From positions 1 through 11,401 of the forward strand of contig JBJLGX010000016.1 in the NCBI GenBank assembly GCA_045564655.1: a stretch of 11,401 nucleotides of DNA. Direction: 5' to 3'. The DNA is from UBA826 sp045564655. GTDB lineage: Bacteria > Chloroflexota > Dehalococcoidia > Lucifugimonadales > UBA826. Positions 1-6,995 of this stretch are shown here, in pieces. Every line of letters begins with the position of its first letter. The stretch's first letter is position 1. The notes below the pieces were generated by a model. That model saw only the letters and a list, made by a program, of their open reading frames with translations. It did not search any database and had not been told where the DNA came from. A program made the position numbers and the translations under genes.

Positions 1-1661
1 AGTCCGCTAGCTGCGGGGCTTATGCTTAAGCTTCTTGAAGCAATTGTTATTTCAACGCTGCCAGTTCGGCCGCCATTGTCAGTTACTTCTAAGTTTTGAG
101 TTCCGCCACCCATTGAACCGTTGGTCATTGGAATAACTACAGGAGCACTCCAGTTACCACCGTTGTCAATTGTGATGGATCCGTTACCAGCATTGATTGC
201 AGCTACTGCGGCAACGCCGGAAGCTCTCAAGCCAGTATTAGCTCCACCTAAAGTTAAGCTTGATGTATCAGAAGCAGCGTTAATAGTAGCAGCTCCTCCG
301 TCAGTCCAACCAGTACCTTGTAGGTTAACAGTTTGGTTAGGAACAACAGCATTAGGTGTTGCAGTTAATGAAGCACCAGTAATGGTGATGTTAGCTCCAG
401 CGCTGTCCACGGTTGTCAAAGTGGCATCCTGGTTAGCGTCTGAAGAAACTAGTACATATTGAGTACCAGTTCGTGCACCATTTGGTATTGGGATATCAAA
501 TACTAGAGAACCGTCTGAAGCAACTTGTAATACTTGTGTAGCTGGAACAGTACCTGCTACAGCACCGAATTTAACGTGACCGTTAGCTCCGGAAGCAATG
601 TAGTTGTTTGCATTGAAGTCCTGCAAAGTAATTTGAACAGTTTCGCCTACAGCTGCAGTAGTAGGGCTGATAATGATCTTATCAGATACGCCTACGGATA
701 CAGAAGTTGGTGAAGAGTTACCTTTACCGTCAACAGCGTTGATAGAAGATGATCCACCTGATCGTGAGAACGGAGGAACAGTCAAACTAAATGTTGCTGC
801 GAAAGTATCATCAGAAGCCACTACAGCTTCAGCTAATTGAACTTCACCAGAGTCCAAATCTTTTCCACCGTCTGAGTCGATAAAGACTGTTGCGGTAGTA
901 CCATTTTTGAATCCGTAACCAGTAATGGTTACTGATCCGCCTCTAGAAGTAGAGGTGGTGCTGGTAGTTAATTTTCGTGGGAGTGTGGTACCAGCAGTTG
1001 CTGTACCAGCGGCGTAACCAGTTCCGGTTACAGCTACGGTCGGTGAATCGGATTCAGTAGGGTTGGTAATACCAGCCGACTGAGCGATTGTGATCGTAAC
1101 AGTTGAGCTTGCTCCAATACCTTGTGATCCTGCGAACATAGCGGAACCAGTACCTGTTACGGTTGGGTCCATGTCAGGGATTTCTAAGTGTACTAGAGGA
1201 TTGTTAAGTTTAGCTCCTGTAAACTCAACAGTAACGTTTTTAGGATGTACTCGAACGTTAGCTGCACCTGATGCATTAGTTAAGACACTGGATGTCATAA
1301 CAATGTCGGTTGTTGCTATTGTTGAAGGTACACCAAAAGCGTTTTCAAGCCCCAAGGTGATAATTGCGCCTTCTGCGATTGTGGTTGTTCCGGTACCAGT
1401 GGTGATAACCAATTTTGCGGTAGCACCTACTTCAGGTGGAGTAATAACCATGCTTGTTGTGCCAGAGGCACTCATGGATTGAACAGCTGAAGGAGCAGCC
1501 AAAGCTTTTCCTCCATCTCGTACTCCATCTAATTCAGGGGCTACATTGGCTACTGTTTTCTGGCCTGCGAACATGCTCATGCTAACCATTACAGCTAACA
1601 CGCCTATAATAACCATAGCCATTACAGGAAGAGACAGTTTGAAACTTAATTTCTTTGCCAT
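1..1661 (-). CDS. Exported Ig-like/TIG-repeat surface protein, S-layer-like (partial, C-terminus beyond the left edge)
   Basis: An uninterrupted minus-strand frame runs from ATG at 1661 to the left edge, giving 553 residues and no stop, so the C-terminus and any anchor are unseen. The start is firm: AAAGGAG lies at 1672-1678, 10 bases upstream. Residues 3-8 hold three lysines, followed by a hydrophobic stretch (about 11-32) and a plausible signal peptidase site after MFA (residue 32) or A38. The rest has no cysteine, few lysines, and is dominated by Ala, Thr, Ser, Gly and Val. Beta-sandwich, TIG-like units begin near residues 239 (SRGGSVTITGYGF), 328 (KIIISPTTAAVGETV), 430 (ASLTATPNAVVPNQTV) and 543 (RSLSISP). 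The first unit carries an acidic loop, DSDGGKDLDSGE (262-273), that could bind calcium. Many GCT, GGT and ACT codons and a G+C content visibly above its neighbours suggest high expression. No LPXTG, SLH or catalytic motif is visible. Surface or S-layer protein is inferred from composition and export signal; an adhesin is an alternative. Confidence 0.85.
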   Translation of the reverse strand, partial: MAKKLSFKLSLPVMAMVIIGVLAVMVSMSMFAGQKTVANVAPELDGVRDGGKALAAPSAVQSMSASGTTSMVITPPEVGATAKLVITTGTGTTTIAEGAIITLGLENAFGVPSTIATTDIVMTSSVLTNASGAANVRVHPKNVTVEFTGAKLNNPLVHLEIPDMDPTVTGTGSAMFAGSQGIGASSTVTITIAQSAGITNPTESDSPTVAVTGTGYAAGTATAGTTLPRKLTTSTTSTSRGGSVTITGYGFKNGTTATVFIDSDGGKDLDSGEVQLAEAVVASDDTFAATFSLTVPPFSRSGGSSSINAVDGKGNSSPTSVSVGVSDKIIISPTTAAVGETVQITLQDFNANNYIASGANGHVKFGAVAGTVPATQVLQVASDGSLVFDIPIPNGARTGTQYVLVSSDANQDATLTTVDSAGANITITGASLTATPNAVVPNQTVNLQGTGWTDGGAATINAASDTSSLTLGGANTGLRASGVAAVAAINAGNGSITIDNGGNWSAPVVIPMTNGSMGGGTQNLEVTDNGGRTGSVEITIASRSLSISPAASG

Positions 1662-1733
1662 ATAGCGTTTTCTCCTTTATAGATTTGATTTATTTTTGCC
1701 CGATTACGAGCATATATATAATCCCACTAGACT

Positions 1734-1765
1734 ATTATCTTCGTTTTGTGTTACTTAAGTGTTAC
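1734..1765 (-). promoter_or_regulatory. Probable promoter/operator of the surface-protein gene: GTAACAC direct repeat upstream of GATAAT
   Basis: On the minus strand, GTAACAC occurs twice (1759-1765 and 1748-1754) separated by TTAA, an 11-base period or one helical turn. GATAAT (1734-1739), one mismatch from the -10 consensus, follows 8 bases later. The -35 position (about 1757-1762) has no TTGACA-like match, and the distal repeat overlaps it, as in activator-dependent promoters. A second possible -10 is the TATATATA run at about 1712-1720, which would place both repeats just upstream of -35. I see no clear terminator in this 120-base gap after rho. Confidence 0.45.
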
Positions 1766-1781
1766 GTTCTTTACATATAAA

Positions 1782-3098
1782 TCAGCTATTAGCCGCTTTA
1801 TGTAATCCTTCAAGAAATTCCTCATTAGATGCTGATTTGGAAACTCGATCCAGAACTCTTTCCAAAACATTAGATGAACCGTTATCTGAACTCATGTTTA
1901 CCATGCGTCTTAATAAGTCTCGTTGTTTCATTGCATTGTCATCGAAAAACAATTCTTCCCTACGAGTTCCGCTCCTAATAATGTCAACAGCAGGGAAAAA
2001 TCTCCTGTCTGCCAAACCGCGATCTAAATGAAGTTCCATATTTCCAGTACCTTTGAATTCTTCATATATAACTTCGTCCATGCGGCTGCCAGTATCTACC
2101 AGGCAAGTAGCTAATATCGTTAAACTTCCACCTTCTTCGATATTTCGGGCAGCTCCGAAGAATTTTTTAGGTGGGTACAAAGCCACAGGATCCATGCCTC
2201 CTGATAATGTTCTCCCGCTCGACGGGACTGCTAAGTTGTATGCTCTCGTCAATCTAGTCATGCTATCCATTAAAATAATCACATCTTCTTTGGCTTCAAC
2301 GAGTCTCTTTGAACGCTCTAATGCTAATTCAGCAACTCTACATTGTTCTTCTACAGATTCGTCAAAAGTTGATGAAAATACATCGCCATGAACTGAACGC
2401 CTCATCTCCGTTACTTCTTCAGGTCTTTCACCAATTAGTACAACCATTAATGTAGCTTCTGGAATATTCTCTGAAACACTAGCAGCGATTTGTTTGAGAA
2501 TTGTAGTCTTACCAGCTTTAGGAGGCGATACTATCAATCCTCTTTGCCCTAAACCAATGGGGGAAAACAAATCTATCATTCTTGAAGACAACGAAGAAGC
2601 TTTACTTGTTTCTAATATAATCTGTGTTTCAGGGAAAATTGGCGTTAACGCTTCAAAAGCCATAGCTCTAGAGAACTTACTATCGCTGTCATGGCCGTTA
2701 ATCTTATCAACTCTAACCAATCCAAAATATCGTTCACCGTCTTTAGGAGGTCTAACTTGTCCACTAACCGTATCTCCAGTCCTAAGACCAAATCTACGTA
2801 TCTGAGATTGAGAGATATACACGTCACCAGATGTTTTATTAGAAGATACTTGTCTTAAAAAACCATACCCGTCGTCCATAACTTGTAAAATTCCACTAGA
2901 CGTTAAAACTAATTTATCGTCTTGCTGGGCATTTTTAGAAGCCGCCGTTCTATACAATTTTTTCAGAACATCTTCTCTTATTAATTCCTCATCTGACTTA
3001 TCAATTTCTACTTCAATATGATCAGCTATGCCAATCAATTCTTCTTTAGTCATTAAATTTAACTCAGATATATCAAATACACTTTGAACTGTAGCCAT
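1782..3098 (-). CDS. rho: Transcription termination factor Rho
   Basis: A complete 438-residue Rho, the hexameric RNA-dependent ATPase and helicase that ends transcription. A short Rho_N helical region (about 13-50) is followed by the primary RNA-binding cold-shock-like domain (GILQVMDDGYGFLR, 69-82). The ATPase core follows: Walker A SPPKAGKTT (191-199), the GERPEEVTEMRR catalytic-glutamate segment (E224), Walker B EDVIILMDS (271-279), the Q-loop region after LSGGMD (298-303) and the R-loop KGTGN (350-354 region). The arginine-rich C-terminal block LDRGLADRRFFPAVD is intact. Length is normal and there is no large insertion between the RNA-binding and ATPase domains. The ATG at 3098 has GAGGT about 5 bases upstream. 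It lies 20 bases downstream of the transaldolase gene, apparently in one operon with it and pyrG. The rpmE gene often found next to rho is absent here. One oddity: glycine (G223) sits where E. coli Rho has Asp210. Confidence 0.97.
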   Translation of the reverse strand: MATVQSVFDISELNLMTKEELIGIADHIEVEIDKSDEELIREDVLKKLYRTAASKNAQQDDKLVLTSSGILQVMDDGYGFLRQVSSNKTSGDVYISQSQIRRFGLRTGDTVSGQVRPPKDGERYFGLVRVDKINGHDSDSKFSRAMAFEALTPIFPETQIILETSKASSLSSRMIDLFSPIGLGQRGLIVSPPKAGKTTILKQIAASVSENIPEATLMVVLIGERPEEVTEMRRSVHGDVFSSTFDESVEEQCRVAELALERSKRLVEAKEDVIILMDSMTRLTRAYNLAVPSSGRTLSGGMDPVALYPPKKFFGAARNIEEGGSLTILATCLVDTGSRMDEVIYEEFKGTGNMELHLDRGLADRRFFPAVDIIRSGTRREELFFDDNAMKQRDLLRRMVNMSSDNGSSNVLERVLDRVSKSASNEEFLEGLHKAANS

Positions 3099-3118
3099 AC
3101 TTACCTCAATTACCTACT

Positions 3119-3772
3119 TTATTTAGTGCCAAACCAGTCATTTAAAAATAATTCCATACCCTTATCAGTGAGTGGATGCTCTGCCATTTTTTTTATAATC
3201 CCAAAAGGAACAGTGGATATATCTGCACCTACTCGCGCAGCTTCAGAGCAATGAAATGGGTGACGAATACTAGCAGCCATTACCAGAGTTTCAATGCCAT
3301 GAATCCTATATATTTCTACAATGTCTCCCACCATAGCCATTCCGTCCTGAGCAAGATCATCCACCCTACCTACAAATGGACTTACTACTGTGGATCCTGC
3401 TTGAGCCCCTAGGATTGCTTGATTAGTGGAAAAACACAAAGTTTGATTCGTTTTAATACCTTGCTCCGATAATTTGTGGATTGCTTCAAATCCTTGAAGT
3501 GTACTTGGTATTTTCACCCAAACATTTTCAATCCATTCAGAAATTCTCAGACCTTCCTCTACCATGTCTTTAACTTCTGTGCTGACCACTTCAACTGAAA
3601 TAGGCCCATCAATCACTTTAGCTATTTCCTGAACAGTTTTTTTATAATTATCAGGATCAGATATTCCTTCTTTAGCAGCCAGTGAGGGGTTAGTAGTCAC
3701 ACCTGTAACGACTCCCAATTCTGCAGCCTGATAAATCTCTTGCACATTAGCCGTATCAACAAATAATTTCAT
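3119..3772 (-). CDS. tal: Transaldolase, TalC/FSA-type small subfamily
   Basis: A 217-residue single-domain class I aldolase of the TalC/fructose-6-phosphate aldolase family, with the usual length of about 215. It transfers dihydroxyacetone units between sugar phosphates in the non-oxidative pentose phosphate pathway. Visible landmarks are the N-terminal FVDTANVQEI with D6, the TGVTTNPSL loop (23-31), the Schiff-base lysine K87 in VWVKIPST, SPFVGRVDD (131-139) and the phosphate-binding AASIRHP region (167-172). F133 and E61 occupy positions where true fructose-6-phosphate aldolases (FsaA) have Tyr131 and Gln59. Transaldolases have Phe and Glu there, so I favour transaldolase activity. The ATG overlaps the pyrG stop by 4 bases (ATGA) and a GAGG lies inside the pyrG end, which points to translational coupling. 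Confidence 0.93.
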   Translation of the reverse strand: MKLFVDTANVQEIYQAAELGVVTGVTTNPSLAAKEGISDPDNYKKTVQEIAKVIDGPISVEVVSTEVKDMVEEGLRISEWIENVWVKIPSTLQGFEAIHKLSEQGIKTNQTLCFSTNQAILGAQAGSTVVSPFVGRVDDLAQDGMAMVGDIVEIYRIHGIETLVMAASIRHPFHCSEAARVGADISTVPFGIIKKMAEHPLTDKGMELFLNDWFGTK

Positions 3773-5412
3773 GTTTCTGCCTCGTTAAATGAAAATTGCG
3801 CCCCTTCACGTAGCATTTGTTTAACCGAATCCAAAAACCCTACAAATAATGGATGCGGAGAATTGGGTCTGGACCTAAATTCAGGGTGAAATTGCACCCC
3901 AATCATAAAATCATGCAAAGACGATTCTGCTATTTCTACTAAAGTTCCATCAGGGGAAAGGCCGGCAAAACATATGCCTGACTCTTCCATTGCTTCTCGA
4001 TAAGAATTATTTAGTTCAAATCTATGCCTATGTCGTTCTTCTACCGAGTCTTCTGCGTACAAATGGTAAGATTTCGATGTTTTGTCTAAATTACACGGAT
4101 ATACTCCTAATCTCATTGTGCCTCCTTTGTTTGTGACATCAATTTGATCTGGCATAACATGAATTACTGGATTAGGTGTTTCCGGTACAAATTCTTCTGA
4201 ATCAGCTTGGAATAAATTCAAGACATTTCTGCACCATTCTATAATCATTACTTGCATCCCTAAACAAAGGCCTAAATAAGGAATGTTATTCAATCTCGCA
4301 TACTCAGCAGCAAGTATCATACCTTCCACTCCTCTCTTCCCAAACCCTCCCGGAACTACAATTCCATCTACATCTGATAAATGCTGTTCAGCCCCATCTC
4401 TTTCTAAATCTTCAGAATGTACCCACTTCACTTGAATTTTGCGACCGACTTGCAAACCTGCGTGAGTCATAGCTTCCCTAACCGACATATATGCGTCAGG
4501 ATATTCAACATATTTCCCTACTAAAGCTATACGGACAATTTCTTCCAAATTATCCATTTCCGATATTGCAGAAGACCATGAACTTGTATTGGAAATTGAT
4601 CCAGGTGGCAATCCAAGACTTTTCGTAATACTATTCCCTAATCCATACCCTTCTAAAATCATTGGTACACGATATACATTATCAACATCGGTTAACGGAA
4701 TAACTTCTTCCTTCTTAACATCGCAGAATAGAGATAATTTATCCACTACAAAATCTGGGACTTCTCCTTGGCTTCTACAAATCAATGCATCTGGCTGAAT
4801 ACCAATACTCCGTAATTCACTCACACTATGCTGAGTAGGTTTAGTCTTGAGCTCATTCGCCACATTTAGGTTCGGCAGCAATGTGAGGTGTATGAAATAA
4901 ACATTCTCTCTTCCTACGTCATTTCTAAGTTGTCTTATAGCTTCTAAAAATGGAAGTCCTTCAATGTCTCCTACGGTGCCACCCACTTCTACTACCATCA
5001 CATCAACATCTAAAGATTCTGCCAAATCCGTGATGTGGTGTTTTATTTCATTGGTAACATGCGGGATGGTCTGAATAGTTCCTCCTAGGAAATCACCTTT
5101 ACGTTCTTTAGTTATAAGACTTAAATAAACTTGACCTGCAGTCACATTTGAGTTTTTGTTTAATTGAATGTCAATAAACCGTTCATAATGTCCCAAATCG
5201 AGATCTGTTTCACCACCATCTTCCGTTACAAATACTTCGCCATGTTGATATGGTGACATCGTACCGGGATCTACATTTAAATACGGATCCAATTTAATCA
5301 CGGAGATGTTAAAACCTCGGTTTTTCAGTATTCTTCCAATTGAAGCGACAGTAATTCCTTTCCCTATGGAACTCACCACTCCGCCAGTCACGAATATATA
5401 TTTAGCCGACAT
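3769..5412 (-). CDS. pyrG: CTP synthase (glutamine-hydrolysing)
   Basis: Converts UTP to CTP using ATP and ammonia from glutamine. The N-terminal synthetase domain opens with KYIFVTGGVVSSIGKG (P-loop lysine K18) and includes SVIKLDPYLNVDPGTM, EVGGTVGDIE (142-151) and the UTP-binding KTKPTQHS (189-196). The C-terminal class I glutaminase domain has its nucleophile C383 in GLCLGMQ and H509/E511 in GVQFHPEF, so the triad is complete. From ATG 5412 it is 547 residues, matching E. coli (545) and placing the family's YIFVTGG four residues after Met. An in-frame GTG at 5430 would add six residues but has no ribosome binding site. The 5412 start has only a weak AAAG in front, unusual for this window. 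The loop before KTKPTQ reads LLPNLNVANE instead of the common LVPY..A.GE. First gene of the pyrG-tal-rho operon. Confidence 0.97.
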   Translation of the reverse strand: MSAKYIFVTGGVVSSIGKGITVASIGRILKNRGFNISVIKLDPYLNVDPGTMSPYQHGEVFVTEDGGETDLDLGHYERFIDIQLNKNSNVTAGQVYLSLITKERKGDFLGGTIQTIPHVTNEIKHHITDLAESLDVDVMVVEVGGTVGDIEGLPFLEAIRQLRNDVGRENVYFIHLTLLPNLNVANELKTKPTQHSVSELRSIGIQPDALICRSQGEVPDFVVDKLSLFCDVKKEEVIPLTDVDNVYRVPMILEGYGLGNSITKSLGLPPGSISNTSSWSSAISEMDNLEEIVRIALVGKYVEYPDAYMSVREAMTHAGLQVGRKIQVKWVHSEDLERDGAEQHLSDVDGIVVPGGFGKRGVEGMILAAEYARLNNIPYLGLCLGMQVMIIEWCRNVLNLFQADSEEFVPETPNPVIHVMPDQIDVTNKGGTMRLGVYPCNLDKTSKSYHLYAEDSVEERHRHRFELNNSYREAMEESGICFAGLSPDGTLVEIAESSLHDFMIGVQFHPEFRSRPNSPHPLFVGFLDSVKQMLREGAQFSFNEAET

Positions 5413-5453
5413 CTTTAATTGTGTGTACACATTTTGTGGAAAACAAACGACAC

Positions 5454-5520
5454 TCCCAGTTTGTTAAGGGATGTACTGGAATAGTTTTGTTAGGATTTTT
5501 TTAAATCTCAACACATTCCA
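5454..5520 (-). promoter_or_regulatory. Structured pyrG leader RNA with two competing hairpins
   Basis: Minus-strand leader between the pyrG promoter and its ATG. Structure 1: outer arms TGGAAT (5520-5515) and ATTCCA (5482-5477) enclose an inner stem, GTTGAGATTT with AAATCCTAAC (5512-5503 and 5498-5489, loop AAAA, one mismatch and one G-U). Structure 2: TTCCAGT (5481-5475) pairs with ACTGGGA (5460-5454) across a 14-base loop, with one G-U pair. Both use the same TTCCA segment, so they exclude each other. A T-rich stretch (GTTTGTTTT) follows structure 2 after a few bases, not immediately as in a standard terminator. This is base pairing seen by eye; a regulatory role is inference. Confidence 0.4.
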
Positions 5521-5526
5521 ACTCGA

Positions 5527-5556
5527 AGTATAATTTACCGTCCTGTTTGGTGTCAA
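5527..5556 (-). promoter_or_regulatory. sigma70-type promoter of the pyrG-tal-rho operon
   Basis: On the minus strand a perfect -35 TTGACA (5556-5551) is followed by an 18-base spacer and TATACT (5532-5527), five of six matches to TATAAT. Transcription would start near 5520, giving a leader of roughly 108 nt before the pyrG ATG. It is the best promoter match in the window. Confidence 0.75.
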
Positions 5557-5578
5557 TGAATTAACTTCTTTTTTACTA

Positions 5579-5607
5579 TTGATTACAGCATATTTTGTGA
5601 GTAGTAT
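5579..5607 (+). promoter_or_regulatory. Possible promoter of the hydrolase-DinB gene pair
   Basis: TTGATT (5579-5584), a 17-base spacer and TAGTAT (5602-5607), four of six at each box, point towards the hydrolase gene and leave a leader of about 30 nt. It lies back to back with the pyrG promoter, about 23 bases apart, in the divergent 230-base gap. The match is moderate. Confidence 0.45.
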
Positions 5608-5643
5608 TACCATCACAATACAAATGTTTTTAGGATGCTCCAA

Positions 5644-6444
5644 ATGACTAACTACTCTTCCACTTATACAGTCAATGTCAGAGACCAAAAGTTTAATATA
5701 GAACTTATGAATGGCGGGAATGGTGATCCTGTTCTTTATATTCATGGAGCTGATGGTTTTCCCAAATGGGAAAATTACTTAGATAACTTGGCAGAATCCT
5801 TTTCTGTGTATGTCCCTGCCCATCCAGGGGTCTCGAATTCTACAGGTTTAGATGAATTGGACAACTTATGGGACTTAGTTCTATTTTATGACGAGTTGAT
5901 TGATGCGTTGAATCTTACTAGCGTTCACTTAATTGGTCATTCTTATGGAGGGATGATAGCCGCTGAAATCGCTGCCTGCATTCCTAATAAAGTTAAATCA
6001 TTAACATTAATCTCATCGTTGGGATTATGGATCGATTCAGCTCCTATTGCGGATTTCTTCATACTAACTGCAGAAGAGCGCAAGAATTTATTATGGCACA
6101 ATAGTGAATCGGAAATAGCAATTGAAACCAGCAATGTACCTGAAGATGCTGCTGAAAGAGCATTATTAAATGTAAATCGAACTATCACTCTGGCTTCAAT
6201 TGGCAAATTCTGCTGGCCAATCCCTGATAAAGGGCTTATTAAACGAATTCATCGAATAAATATGCCCACATTATTGATATGGGGAGATAACGACCAAATT
6301 GTACCTCTGGATTACGGTAAATTATTTATGAAATTGATTCCTAATTCTGAATTGAAGACAATTGCAGAATGCGGGCACATACCACAATTAGAAAAACCAA
6401 CCGAATGCATTAATAGCATCAAAGAATTTATAAAAGGAATATGA
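5644..6444 (+). CDS. Alpha/beta hydrolase fold protein
   Basis: A 266-residue single-domain alpha/beta hydrolase, close to the usual 260-290. Numbering from ATG 5644, the nucleophile elbow GHSYGG holds S100, the acid is D217 in WGDNDQIVP, and the base is H245 in CGHIPQLEKP, so the catalytic triad is complete. YIHGADGFPKW (32-42) supplies the oxyanion-hole HG. A helical cap lies between strands beta6 and beta7 (about 130-195). There is no signal peptide, so it should be cytoplasmic. I chose 5644 because AGGA (5632-5635) sits 8 bases upstream; an ATG at 5635 would overlap that AGGA and add only MLQ. The substrate cannot be told: the family includes esterases, C-C bond hydrolases, epoxide hydrolases and dehalogenases. 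No second acidic nucleophile signature (GHDWG) is present, which argues against haloalkane dehalogenase or epoxide hydrolase. The DinB-fold gene starts 1 base after its stop. Confidence 0.9.
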   Translation: MTNYSSTYTVNVRDQKFNIELMNGGNGDPVLYIHGADGFPKWENYLDNLAESFSVYVPAHPGVSNSTGLDELDNLWDLVLFYDELIDALNLTSVHLIGHSYGGMIAAEIAACIPNKVKSLTLISSLGLWIDSAPIADFFILTAEERKNLLWHNSESEIAIETSNVPEDAAERALLNVNRTITLASIGKFCWPIPDKGLIKRIHRINMPTLLIWGDNDQIVPLDYGKLFMKLIPNSELKTIAECGHIPQLEKPTECINSIKEFIKGI

Positions 6445-6445
6445 T

Positions 6446-6949
6446 ATGAATAGCATAGATTTCATTCGTTTAGCCTTGCTAGATGAAGAAAAATACTTCC
6501 AAGAAGCTATATATGACATAAGTGATGCCGAATTAATCTGGCAACCTTCTGATGGAGCAAACAACATTAACTGGATAATCTGGCATATGGCAAGAGTAGA
6601 GGATATGTGGTTTAACTTTTTCTGTAATCAACGATTAGAACTCTGGGAAACAAGCAACTGGTACACACACTTTAATCTTCCAACGCGCGACAATGGATTT
6701 GGCCATACTATTGATCAGATTGCAGCTTTCCCAAAACTTAACTTAGCTGATTTACTAAAATACAGAGAAGAAGTGCGAACATCTACCGTCATTTACCTAA
6801 TGTCACTCAACGAAGAAGGCCTCAACATTGTTCCACGTGAACAACGACCTGAGATGGCCATCTCAGACGTATTCGTACGCATTCTGAACGAGTTATTCCA
6901 ACATGTTGGACATATAAATTACATCAGAGGATTATTCGCCAGTAAATAA
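6446..6949 (+). CDS. DinB-fold (DinB/DUF664-like) protein
   Basis: A 167-residue all-helical protein of the DinB/YfiT-like superfamily, cytoplasmic four-helix bundles that often bind a metal. Some members are bacillithiol- or mycothiol-dependent transferases; most have no known reaction. The signature pieces are an N-terminal helix ending in ELIWQPSDGANNINWIIWH (30-47), where H47 is the usual first metal ligand, then MARVEDMWF, and a C-terminal NELFQHVGHINYIRGLF (148-164) with H153 and H156. The typical family motif ends H..GQ; here the Gln is replaced by His156, and the His usually four to five residues before H153 is not present, so the metal site may be altered. The ATG has AAAGGA 7 bases upstream, inside the hydrolase gene, and follows that stop by 1 base, so the two are almost certainly co-transcribed. 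Shared pathway is inference only. Confidence 0.85.
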   Translation: MNSIDFIRLALLDEEKYFQEAIYDISDAELIWQPSDGANNINWIIWHMARVEDMWFNFFCNQRLELWETSNWYTHFNLPTRDNGFGHTIDQIAAFPKLNLADLLKYREEVRTSTVIYLMSLNEEGLNIVPREQRPEMAISDVFVRILNELFQHVGHINYIRGLFASK

Positions 6950-6983
6950 AACATTTATTATGCCTAGAATGATTTGATAAATG

Positions 6984-6989
6984 TATAAT
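6984..6989 (+). promoter_or_regulatory. Perfect -10 box (TATAAT) directly before the solute-binding protein start
   Basis: TATAAT at 6984-6989 ends 6 bases before ATG 6996. A transcript started at the usual distance would begin at or next to that ATG, making a leaderless message. No good -35 is seen (TGCCTA at 17 bases). Neither ATG 6981 nor ATG 6996 has a Shine-Dalgarno sequence, which fits, but an AT-rich region can produce this hexamer by chance. Confidence 0.35.
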
Positions 6990-6995
6990 TTTGAT

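Noticed and set aside
121..1482. Two plus-strand open frames (121-462 and 1090-1482) rich in Ala, Val and Pro.
   Set aside because: They are antisense to the repeat surface-protein gene, whose continuous frame, signal peptide and ribosome binding site are clear. Their composition mirrors the repetitive codons of that gene.
1690..1733. GATTA/TAATC inverted repeat in the surface-protein leader as a terminator for rho.
   Set aside because: The stem is only 5 bp, the loop is long, and no T-tract follows on the minus strand.
5422..5431. Palindrome TGTGTACACA just upstream of the pyrG ATG, possibly an operator.
   Set aside because: It lies about 90 bases downstream of the predicted transcription start, and a 10-base palindrome alone is weak evidence.
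5415..5432. A five-codon minus-strand mini-ORF (MCTHN) ending 2 bases before the pyrG ATG, possibly a leader peptide.
   Set aside because: No ribosome binding site precedes it, and an ORF this short is expected by chance in AT-rich DNA.
5464..5745. A 93-codon minus-strand open frame upstream of pyrG.
   Set aside because: It covers the pyrG promoter and leader and the start of the hydrolase gene, has no recognisable domain, and is not needed to explain the region.
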